Of a stretch of 64,000 nucleotides of DNA, positions 10,712 through 20,595 are shown piece by piece; the stretch's first letter is position 1; the number at the start of each line of letters is the position of its first letter. Position numbers and translations under genes: made by a program. Where the stretch lies: NCBI RefSeq assembly GCF_050003625.1, contig NC_134398.1, positions 196,485,700-196,549,699 of the forward strand, written 5' to 3'. The notes under the pieces are model-generated. The model was given only the letters and a program-made list of their open reading frames with translations, was not told where the DNA came from and ran no database searches. The stretch is from Haematobia irritans. Its lineage: Eukaryota; Arthropoda; Insecta; Diptera; Muscidae.

Positions 10712-12890
10712 ACAAGTATATACGGATGTAAGTTCGACCAGGCCGAAACTTATGTACCCTCCACCATGGATTGCGTAGAAACGTCTACTAAAGATTTATC
10801 GATGGCAAGGTACTTAAAACTTCTTAACATTGTCTTCTAAATTGTAAGTTAGTTCATAATTGGTATATATTAGACAAAACAAGTATATACGGCCGTAAGT
10901 TCGGCCAGGTCGAAGCTTATGTACCCTCCACCATGGATTGCGTAGAAACTTCTACTGAAGACTGTCATCCACAATCGAATTACTTGGGTTGCGGTAACAC
11001 TTGCCGATGGCAAAGTATCTTAAAACTTCCTAACACCGTAATATATACCACATAGTCCATACGTGGTATATATTAAACTACAAAAGGCCGATTAAATACC
11101 TATATAATTAAGTTTAAAGTTTCTATAGAAGTAAAATCTTGACAACATTTTCTATGGAAGTAAAATTTGGAAAAAATTTTCTATAGAAATTTTCTATAGA
11201 AATCAAATTTTGACAAAATTTTCTATAGAAATAAAATTTTGACAAAATTTTCTATAGAAATAAAATTTTGACACAATTTTCTATAGAAATAAAATTGTGA
11301 CAAAATTTTCTATAGAAATAATATTTTGACAATGTTTTCTATAAAAATAAAATTTTGGTAGATTATTTTTGGCTCGAGTAGCAACCATGATTATGAACCG
11401 ATATGGACCAATTTTTGTGTGATTGGGGCTCCACGTTGCAAATTTCAACCGGATCGGATGAATTTTGCTCCTCCAAGAGGCTGCAGAGATCAAATCTGGG
11501 GAACGGTTTATATGGGAGCTATATATAATTATGGACCGATATGGACCAATTCTTGCGTGTTTGTTTGAGACCACATTCTAACACCATGTTCCAAATTTCA
11601 ACCGGTTCGGATGAATTTAGCTCCTGCAAGAGGCTCCGGAGGACAAATCTGGGGAACGATTTATATGGGGGCTATACATTATTATGGACCGATATAGACC
11701 AATTTTGGCATGGTTATTAGAGACAATATACCAACACCACGTTCCAAATTTCAGCCGGATCGGATGAAATTTGGTTCTCTTAGAGGCCGCAAGCCAAATC
11801 GGGGGATCGGTTTATATGGGGGCTATATGTAATTATGGACCGATATGGACCAATTTTTGCATGGTTGTTAGAGACCATATTCTAACACCATATACCAAAT
11901 TTAAGCCGGGTCGTATGAAATTTGCTTCTCTTAGAGGATCCCCAAGCCAAATTTCGGGGTCCGTTTATATGAGGGCTATACGTAAAAGTGGACCGATATG
12001 GTCCATTTGCAATACCATCCGACCTACATCAATAACAACTACTTGTGCCAAGTTTCACGTCGATAGCTTGTTTCGTTCGGAAGTTGGCGTGATTTCAACA
12101 GACGGACGGACGGACATGCTCAGATCGACTCAGAATTTCACCACGACCCAGAATATATATACTTTATGGGGTCTTAGAGCAATATTTCGATGTGTTACAA
12201 ATGGAATGACAAAGTTAATATACCCCCATCCTATGGTGGAGGGTATAAAAAGCAGATTAAATACGTATATAATTCAGTTCGTGAGCGGTATATATAAGGA
12301 AGTCTGCAAATAACTTTTGTGCGGTAGTTAGAAAGCCAGAATTGAAATATGGGGGTCGCCTTATATGGGGGCTATATACAATTAAGAACCGACATGGACC
12401 AATTTTTATGTGATTGGGTATTGGCTTATCTGGAGGCTATATATAACTATAGACCGATATGGACCAATTTTAGCATGGTTGTTAGCGGCCATATACAAGT
12501 ACAATGTACCAAATTTCAACCAAATCGGATGAATTTTGCTCCTCCAAGAGGCTACGGTGGTCAAATCTGAGGATCGGTTTATATGGGAGCTAGATATAAT
12601 TATGGTCCAATGTGGAAAAATTTTTGTATGGTCGTTAGAGAGTATATAGTTACACCACGTACCAAATTTCAACCGGATCGGATGAAATTTGCTTTTCTAA
12701 GAAATGCATGGGGGTCGGCTTATATGGGGGCTATACGTAAAAGGGGGTCGGTTTATATGGGGGCTATACGTAAAAGTGGTCTGATATGACCAATTTGCAA
12801 TAACAACTACTTGTGCCAAGTTTCAAGTCGATAGTGGTGTTAGACAAAATTAATATACCCCCCATTCTGGTGGGTTTAAAAAGTCTAAAT
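10712..12890 (+). mobile_element. E2 element split by a second E2 copy
   Basis: The outer copy begins AACAAGTATATACGGATGTA (10711) and runs to ATATATTAGACAAA near 10877. It resumes at about 12252 (AGCAGATTAAATACGTATAT) with a few 153-bp-type units and ends near 12890 in GGTGGGTTTAAAAAG. Joining the two parts restores the head order seen in other copies. Just before it, ATATACTTGTTA (10691) is the exact complement of TAACAAGTATAT, hinting at an inverted head relic. Confidence 0.75.
10879..12251 (+). mobile_element. E2 mini-me-like element, chimeric subfamily, nested in another E2
   Basis: Complete from head (CAAGTATATACGGCCGTAAG) to end (GGAGGGTATAAAAA). After the head it carries a short 29-bp array (11107-11352), an E1 terminus (GGTAGATTATTTTTGGCTCG, 11357-11386) and the same junction to ATGATTATGAACCGATATGG as the copies at 3433 and 40028. 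Tandem units follow, then a short (GACG)n tract near 12100. The 180-codon frame at 11771-12313 is a by-product of the repeat. Confidence 0.8.
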
Positions 12891-13179
12891 TAATATCATA
12901 TCAGGTGTCTTCTATCGTTTGAATTTCGACTTAATATAAATTTAATTTTTCTTAACAATTTGTAATTAAAATTCTTCGAAACTATATGTGGGCACAAATT
13001 AATTTTCAATATAAATCAAAATCCTAATAATTTGCAGCAGCTTAATATCCTCCGGGGCATTTCCCCAGAATCGCTAAATGTTCGTAAACTTATTTGCCTT
13101 TAGTTTTGTAATTGCATTGTAATTGGATGCGTTATAGCAATGAGATGACACTCCTTATCTGTGTCATGTTACTTCCTTA
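12891..13179. other. AT-rich single-copy DNA
   Basis: Nothing recognisable. It ends at the TA target duplication of the following transposon. Confidence 0.5.
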
Positions 13180-13181
13180 TA

Positions 13182-14115
13182 AAGGGTGATTTGTTAAGAG
13201 CTTGATAACTTTTTTTTTTTAAAAAACGCATAAAATTTGCAAAATCTCATCGGTTCTTTATTTGAAACGTTAGATTGGTCCATGACATTTACTTTTTGAA
13301 GATAATTTCATTTAAATGTTGACCGCGGCTGCGTCTTAGGTGGTCCATTCGGAAAGTCCAATTTTGGGCAACTTTTTCGAGCATTTCGGCCGGAATAGCC
13401 CGAATTTCTTCGGAAATGTTGTCTTCCAAAGCTGGAATAGTTGCTGGCTTATTTCTGTAGACTTTAGACTTGACGTAGCCCCACAAAAAATAGTCTAAAG
13501 GCGTCAAATCGCATGATCTTGGTGGCCAACTTACCGGTCCATTTCTTGAGATGAATTGTTCTCCGAAGTTTTCCCTCAAAATGGCCATAGAATCGCGAGC
13601 TGTGTGGCATGTAGCGCCATCTTGTTGAAACCACATGTCAACCAAGTTCAGTTCTTCCATTTTTGGCAACAAAAAGTTTGTTAGCATCGAACGATAGCGA
13701 TCGCCATTCACCGTAACGTTGCGTCCAACAGCATCTTTGAAAAAATACGGTCCAATGATTCCACCATCGTACAAACCACACCAAACAGTGCATTTTTCGG
13801 GATGCATGGGCAGTTCTTGAACGGCTTCTGGTTGCTCTTCACTCCAAATGCGGCAATTTTGCTTATTTACGTAGCCATTCAACCAGAAATGAGCCTTATC
13901 GCTGAACAAAATTTGTCGATAAAAAAGCGGATTTTCTGCCAACTTTTCTAGGGCCCATTCACTGAAAATTCGACGTTGTGGCTCGTTAGTAAGTCTATTC
14001 ATGATGAAATGTCAAAGCATACTGAGCATCTTTCTCTTTGACACCATGTCTGAAATCCCACGTGATCTGTCAAATACTAATGCATGAAAATCCTAACCTC
14101 AAAAGAATCACCCTT
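13182..14115 (-). mobile_element. Tc1/mariner-type transposon with internal deletion
   Basis: Both ends carry the perfect 10-bp inverted repeat AAGGGTGATT, with weaker similarity beyond. Each end is flanked by TA (13180-13181, 14116-14117), the target duplication expected for this superfamily. The 934-bp body contains one transposase frame on the minus strand that lacks its N-terminal part. It is the best-preserved DNA transposon in the window. Confidence 0.92.
13289..14002 (-). pseudogene. Tc1/mariner-type transposase lacking the N-terminal DNA-binding domain
   Basis: A 237-residue open frame with an intact catalytic DDE/D domain. Acidic residues are D35 (FSDKAHFW), D128 (WFQQDGATCHTA) and D165 (PRSCDLTPLDYFLWG), with 36 residues between the last two. 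The C-terminus is RMDHLRRSRGQHLNEIIF. Full-length relatives in insects are about 340-370 residues with two N-terminal helix-turn-helix motifs (family knowledge). Here the conserved start MNRLTNE is followed directly by PQRRIFSEWALEKL, so about 130 residues are missing with the frame kept (junction near 13981/13982). The residue after D35 is Lys where relatives usually have Glu. A short upstream reading ends at a stop before this Met. Transposition by this copy is unlikely without DNA binding, and terminator or promoter signals were not identified. Confidence 0.9.
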
Positions 14116-14117
14116 TA

Positions 14118-14922
14118 CAACGAAACAAGAGCTTTTGTTTCCACAACTCTTGTATTTCTCACTCGAGAATACTTAGATAATATCACCATGGAATTTATTA
14201 GTCACACATGGCCTTTTCATGCAGGAACTATATTCTTATTCTTAGTTATCTTCAAGGATTTCTGGTTGGCATGTACTTCTGTGTGTATGTATGTTGGGTG
14301 TTGGTGTTATTGCATTTATATCTTTATCTTGTGTTGTGTATATCATTTAAGAATCTTACAACACACACACACGTACACAAATATATGCACATAGAGAACG
14401 CAAGGACACGACGAAGCATTGCAAAAGTATATTTCAACTATATAATGACAATAATGACGACAACTCGATGCGGAATTAACATTATAACAAAACTATATAT
14501 TTTTTGTTTTTTTTTTTGGATTTTTCAATAACAAATGCTGCCTTGGTATAACATACAAAACCCCCTTTCTATGTGTGTGTATGTATCTGGAAGAATAACA
14601 AACAATGGTAACCAACATCGGCAGTAGTGTCAGCAGCATCGACAACTGCACTATCAGTGACAACATCCTTTACATTAAATAACACAACAAGGAGAGCAAC
14701 ACTTTCGCACAAGAGGAACATACATGTGTCGTCTTAAAATCTTGCACATATCAACAATCAACACTGGGGTAATAGAGGGTGAAGACCAAAATTAATTAGG
14801 CCTTTTTCTGGAAGCGCAAATTAAAAATGCCGATTTTATTCAAATGCTTGGGCATTTATTCCAAAAAAAAAAATTGTAACGGACTTGGGGCTAATAATGG
14901 CATTTGATATTTCGAATTCATT
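14118..14922. other. Single-copy DNA with CA and TG simple repeats
   Basis: Includes (AC)n near 14361-14370 and TGTGTGTATG near 14571. Frames of 107-118 codons run through low-complexity DNA and show no domain. No gene supported. Confidence 0.5.
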
Positions 14923-14925
14923 ATT

Positions 14926-15342
14926 AGGGCTGTTTTCTTTTAGCACTGGATATGCTAAGCCGTTAAGGACTAAAATAAAACAGAGTACTCGTTTATCCAG
15001 GATATCTCCAAAAATATGCAACACTGTCATCAGCTGTTTAAAAACAATCACAGAAAAGAAGTGAAATCTTGCATTTTTAATGTATGCAATGCTTCAATTA
15101 GTAAGAAATATTTACTGCTGCAATTATTTATGACACTGTATCACTTTGAATTTCATGTTTTTCGATAAAATAGTCACAATAAATTGCTATTGTGAATCGA
15201 GGAAGCGTCACTTTATCCAAACACAATCTGGCAACATCGGCGCGACTTGCACTGATGAGATGTTCTGGATATAACACCAGTGCAACGATGTTCTGGATAG
15301 CCCATACAAATGTTGCAACCAGTGCAAAAAGAAAACAGCCCT
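14926..15342. mobile_element. Non-autonomous DNA transposon with 25-bp inverted ends
   Basis: The left end AGGGCTGTTTTCTTTTAGCA (continuing CTGG) and the complement of the right end AGGGCTGTTTTCTTTTTGCA (continuing CTGG) differ at one position. Both sides are flanked by ATT (14923-14925, 15343-15345), a 3-bp target duplication. The interior has no transposase, but repeats GATGTTCTGGATA twice near the right end. A 3-bp duplication with such ends would suit a PIF/Harbinger-like MITE, but this is inference. Confidence 0.8.
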
Positions 15343-15458
15343 ATTGTAGTTTCAAAAGAAGATTTCGTTGACGAATCGAGCGTTGGTTACTTGGAGAAAT
15401 GCATTATTTGTGACATTGATCCCACAATCTCTTGAACAAATTGATCAAAATCATACAT

Positions 15459-16111
15459 TTTTATACCCTGCGCCACATAGTGAAGCAGGATATTATAAGT
15501 TAGTGCATATGTTTGCAAAACCCAGAAGGAGACGAGATAGAAATATATGTCTTTTGCAATATTGTTCAGGGCCGGGCCCTGAGTCGATCTAGCCATGTCC
15601 GTCTGTCTGTGAACACATTTTTGTGATCAAAGTCTAGGTCGCAATTTTAGTCCAATCGACTTTCAATTTGGCACAAGTATGTGTTTTGACTCAATATAGA
15701 ACCCTATTGATTTTGGTTAAATCGGTTAATTTTTAGATATAGCTCCCACATATATCTTTCGGCCGATATATACTAATATGGCCCCAAAAGCCAGAATTTC
15801 AGTCTGATTTTCTTTAAATTATGCACAAGGAGTTCAATTGATAGTGTTGTAAAGTGTGCAGAATTTGGTTGAAATCGGTTCAGATTTAGATATAGCTCCC
15901 ATATATATTTTGCTTACGATATGGACTTATATGGCTCCAGAAGCCAGAGTTTTACCCTGATTTGCTTGAAATTTTGTACAGGGAGAAAAATAAACTTTCT
16001 GGACATGCATTTCAATTTTAGTTTAAATCGGTTCAGATTTAGATATAGCTCCCATATATACCTTTCGCCCGATATGGACTTATATGGCTCCAGAAGCCAG
16101 AGTTGTATCCT
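15459..16111 (-). mobile_element. E3 element (mini-me-like, 153-bp units)
   Basis: Starts TTTATACCCTGCGCCACA, with CCCTGAGTCGATCTAGCCAT next to GTCCGTCTGTCTG. This is the inverted form of the E2 core (GACG tract next to AGATCGACTCAG). Tandem units follow with AAATCGGTT landmarks at 15719, 15872 and 16025, exactly 153 bp apart. The element is invaded by 29-bp monomers at about 16112. Confidence 0.75.
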
Positions 16112-18072
16112 AATTTTATTGAAATACAATTTTGACAAAATTTTCTATAGAAATAAAATTTAAAAAAAAATTTTCTTTAGAAATAAAATTTTAACAAAAT
16201 TTTCTATAGAAATAAAATTTTAACAAAATTTTTTATGGAAATAAAATTTGGACAAAATTTTCTATAGAAATAAAATTTAAACAAAATTTTCTATAGAAAT
16301 AAAATTTTAACAAAATTTTCTATAGAAATAAAATTTTGACAAAATTTTCTATAGAAATAAAATTTTGACAACATTTTTTGTAGAAATAAAATTTGGACAA
16401 AATTTTCTATAGAAATAAAATTTTAACAAAATTTTCTATAGAAATGAAATTTTGACAAAATTTTCTATAGAAATAAAATGTTGACAAAATTTTCTATAGA
16501 AATAAAATATGGACTTATATGGCTCCAGAAGCCAGAGTTGTATCCTAATTTGCTTGAAATTTTGCACTAGGAGTACAATTAGTAGTGCAGTGAAGTCTTT
16601 TAAATTTTATTGAAATAAAATTTTGACAACATTTTCTATAGGAATAAAATTTTGACAAACTTTTCTATAGAAATAAAATTTTAACAAAATTTTTTATAGA
16701 AATAAAATTTTAACAAAATTTTCTATAGAAATAAAAATTTGACAAAAATTACTATAGAAATAACATTTTAACAAAATTTTCTATAGAAATAAAATTTTAA
16801 CAAAATTTTCTATAGAAATAAAATTTTAACAAAATTTTCTATAGAAACAAAATTTTGATAAAATTTTTTATGGAAATAAAATTTGGACAAAATTTTATAT
16901 AGAAAAAATTTTTAAAAATTTTTGTATAGAAATTAAATTTTGACAAAATTTTTTATAAAAAATAAAATTTTTACAAAAATTTTTATAGAAATATTTTGAC
17001 AAAATTTTCTATAGAAATAAAATTTTGACAAAATTTTCTATAGAAATAAAATATGGACTTATATGGCTCCAGAAGCCAGAGTTGTATCCTAATTTGCTTG
17101 AAATTTTGCACTAGGCGTACAATTAGTAGTGCAGTGAAGTCTTTTAAATTTTATTGAAATAAAATTTTGACAACATTTTCTATAGGAATAAAATTTTGAC
17201 AAACTTTTCTATAGAAATAAAATTTTAACAAAATTTTCTATAGAAATAAAATTTTAACAAAATTTGCTATAGAAATAAAATTTTGACAAAAATTTTTATG
17301 GAAATAAATTTTTGACAAAAATTACTATAGAAATAACATTTTAACAAAATTTTCTATAGAAATAAAATTTTAACAAAATTTTCTATAGAAATAAAATTTT
17401 GACAAAATTTTTTATGGAAATAAAATTTGGACAAAATTTTATATAGAAAAAAAATTTTGTATAGAAATTAAATTTTGACAAAATTTTTTTATAAAAAATA
17501 AAATTTTTACAAAAATAGAAATACAATTTTGACAAAATTTTCTATAGAAATAAAATCTGGACAAAATTTTCTATAGAAATGAAATTCTGTTACAATTTTG
17601 TATGGAAATAAAATTTGGACAACATTTTCTATAGAAATAAAGTTTTAACAAAATTTTCTATAGAAAAAATTTTGACAAAATTTTCTATAGAAATAAAATG
17701 TTGACAAAATTTTCTATAGAAATAAAATTTTAACAAAATTTTCTATTGAAATAAAATGTTGACAAAATTTTTTATAAAAAAATTTGACAAAAATTTTTAT
17801 AGAAATAAAAATTTGACAAAATTTTCTATAGAAATAAAATTTTGACAAAAGTTTCTATAGAAACAAAATTTTAACAAAATTTTCTATAGAAATAAAATTT
17901 TGACAAAATTTTTTTTAGAAATAAAATTTGGACAAAATTTTCTATAGAAAAAAAATTGACAAAATTTTCTATAGAAATAAAATTTTGGCAAAATTTTTTA
18001 TAAAAATAAAATTTTGACAAAAATTTTTATAGAAATAAAATTTGACAAAATTTTCTATAGAAAAAAAATTTT
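16112..18072 (+). repeat. 29-bp array with higher-order units trapping E3 sequence
   Basis: Forward monomers (TTTTAACAAAA variant frequent) are broken twice by a ~110-bp piece of E3 (ATATGGACTTATATGGCTCC to AGTGAAGTCTTTTAAATTTT) at 16507 and 17051. With the original junction at 16072 this gives spacings of 435 and 544 bp, meaning that array plus flank were duplicated together. Confidence 0.88.
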
Positions 18073-18270
18073 TTTTTGTGTTTTTGATTTCAGCTTAAAA
18101 CCATGCATTGACTATGTTAAACTACAAGTGTAGCATCCTCTACTTGCAGCAAAATTATTCTTTTCCTCCGTTGGTTATGCTACACTTGTAGTTTTGTCAA
18201 TGCATGGTTTTAAGCTAAAATCAGAAACAACAAAATGATTGAAGAATAAACCAACAATAGCAAAACAAAT
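18073..18270 (+). repeat. Hairpin module (complete copy) inside E1 array
   Basis: Arms of about 45 bp: left TGATTTCAGCTTAAAACCAT (from 18085) through ACTACAAGTGTAGCA (18135). The right arm (18178-18223) is its complement, ending GGTTTTAAGCTAAAATCA. The loop is about 42 bp. A conserved CA-rich tail (AACAACAAAATGATTGAAGA) follows. 29-bp monomers lie on both sides. Confidence 0.85.
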
Positions 18271-18340
18271 GGAAATAAAATTTTGGCAAAAATTTTTATA
18301 GAAATAAAATATATTTTTAAAGAAATAAAATTTTGATATA
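18271..18340 (+). repeat. Remnant of 29-bp array
   Basis: Two to three degenerate monomers after the hairpin module. No E1 terminus is visible beyond them, so this E1 copy is truncated on the right. Confidence 0.7.
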
Positions 18341-19779
18341 CGTTGACTTCGAGCTGATCGGTAACCAATCTTCAGCTTTCATACAGTTCGTGTTTGAATG
18401 AGATTTTCTGCTTTTAGGGTGTTCCTGCTGCTACAGTTGATTGCTGTTAGGATTTGACTCCTAGAAGTGGTCTGGCCCCTCCTTAGATATATGCAGTAGT
18501 GTGGTCAGTAAATGCTAACGAGCTTCGGATACGGCCGGCTTAAGTACGAAGACATTTTGAGAGAAATTTCCTCACGTTAATTGAAATTAAACTTCTATAT
18601 ATGACCCTAGCCACCAGTAAAGTAATATGGCTGTGCTTCTATCGTTGGATTAATTTCCCATATACGATAAATTAGGGATTATGCGTAGTACTCCAATATT
18701 AAAGGCCTATATTGAACCCTCATTCCCACGCCAGTTGCATTTCCTTTTGCACAACACAACGAAACTAGTAGTTGTAGTAGAATAGACACTTCCCCCTCCC
18801 GCATCTTACAAATCCTAACAATAAGAATATCCATAAATTAGGGGCAACCATCAGCTGATGCTGAGAATGAGACAGCCATTGTTGCTCGCTTGATCTGACA
18901 TTGCAGTGCAGCAGCAAGCAAGCATATGCAGCCATAAACTCTAAAATGCTTCAATGGTTTCTTGCAGTGCTGAGTTTGTTGAATTTCTTAAGCAATGCTG
19001 TATAGATGATATCTTATAAGGCGGGTTATTGCTGGTGGTGGTGGTGGCAGTTATTCTCATTGACATTTACAATCCTTTGAGGAAAAATTGTCGTTATGTG
19101 TATTCAGCGCGTGTATGGTGTTGCTTATCATTTCTCTCGATTTTTCCTCCGTTTTAAAAGTTTATAGTGCAAATGTATAAGTGTTTGCATTCAGTTGTGC
19201 CATGCACTTGTCACACAGATGTCTTATGAACATTGAAAGTGAAGAGAATCATAAACTCTGCTCACTCTTTAGATACTCAATCATACTTATGTCGTTGTTG
19301 TTGTTATACTGCACCCATGAAGTTTGCTCATATTGTTAACAATGATGTCTGTGCAAACTAACGATGAACTCAAGAGATTACATATGCGTGTATAAGTGTT
19401 AAAAGTTTGGACATAATTACACCAGCATACAAAAGGCAAAGTGCTTTAGTATTTTTAAACACTGAAATTCTGTTAAGTTATTATAAGTTGGTGGTAAGTC
19501 AAATAATGGTAACTCATAGACATATTGATGATAATGATATACTTTAAAAAATCGGAGCTATCAGGGGTTTCAAAGAGGCTCTGCTGTAATGCCGTTGGCA
19601 TGTGTCTGGAAAAGGTATTTAGGCCCGAATTTGAACCAGTAGAAGACGGAACTAAACCTGTTCATTAGAACGATTAATTAAGACTATACAATATATTGAA
19701 ATGATATCGTTAGTGTAACGTTAGAAAGAAAACATTATTGGAAGTACCACATTAAATAGATTGTTAAGAGAATTTTTAA
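18341..19779. other. Single-copy DNA without a recognisable gene
   Basis: Less AT-rich than the arrays. Contains a GGT tract (19034-19049) and GTTGTTGTT near 19296. No supported reading frame or element ends. This is one of the better places to look for host exons or regulatory DNA using transcripts. Confidence 0.5.
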
Positions 19780-20210
19780 AAAGTATATAAGACCTTATGT
19801 TTGGCCAAGCCGATCCCCCCACCATGGATTGCGTAGAAACTTATAATACGAACCGATATGGATTGTTGCATGGTAATTAGAGAGTCAGAAGTCAAATATG
19901 GGGGTCGATTTTGTGGAGGCTATATACAATTATGAACTGATGTGGACCAATTTTTGTGTGATTGGGTATCGGTTTATATGGGCGCTATTTATAATAGAAT
20001 CCCTTATGGAACAATTTTGGTATGGTTGTTAGTGTCCATATACAAATAAACATATAAAACATATACAATTTCAACTGAATCGGATGAAATTTGCTCTACC
20101 AAGAGGCTCCGAAAGCCAAATCTGAGGGCTATATATAATTTGGACCCATATGGACCAATTTTTGCATGATTGTTAGTGACCATATACCTACACCACGTAC
20201 CAAATTTCAA

Positions 20211-20559
20211 ATTCACGGGAGCCACCGTGATGCAATGGCTAGCATGCCCGTCTTGCATACACAAGGTCGTGGGTTCGATTCCTGCTTCGACCGAACACAA
20301 AAAAGTTTTTCAGCGGTGGATTATCCCACCTCAGTAATGCTGGTGACATTTCTGAGTGTTTCAAAGCTTCTCTAAGTGGTTTAAATGCAATGTGGAACGC
20401 CGTTCGGACTCGTCTATAAAAAGGAGGTCCCTCGTCATTGAGCTTCACATGGAATCGGGCAGCATTCAGTGATAAGAGAGAAGTTCACCAATGTGGTATC
20501 ACAATGGACTGAATAGTCTATGTGAGCTTGATACATCGCGCTGCCAAATAACATAACCT
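20211..20559 (+). mobile_element. tRNA-derived SINE, full length
   Basis: Flanked by a perfect 9-bp duplication AAATTTCAA (20202-20210 and 20560-20568) of the E2 unit. The head resembles a tRNA: an A-box-like GATGCAATGGCTAGCATG and a B-box GGTTCGATTCC at 20272-20282. The body is conserved with three other copies (GGTGGATTATCCCACCTCAG, GAACGCCGTTCGGACTCG). The tail is AACATAACCT, a short form of (AACCT)n. Expected to be copied by a LINE reverse transcriptase after RNA polymerase III transcription (family knowledge). Confidence 0.88.
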
Positions 20560-20595
20560 AAATTTCAACCGGATAGGATGAAATTTACTCCTCCT

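Noticed and set aside
14038..14531. Overlapping 107- and 118-codon plus-strand frames
   Set aside because: The first begins inside the mariner-type element and both continue into TG/CA-rich DNA. The two frames overlap each other with no domain.
20219..20292. Functional tRNA gene
   Set aside because: A- and B-box words are present, but the sequence continues into a conserved SINE body, the anticodon stem does not pair well, and the same segment recurs in three dispersed copies.
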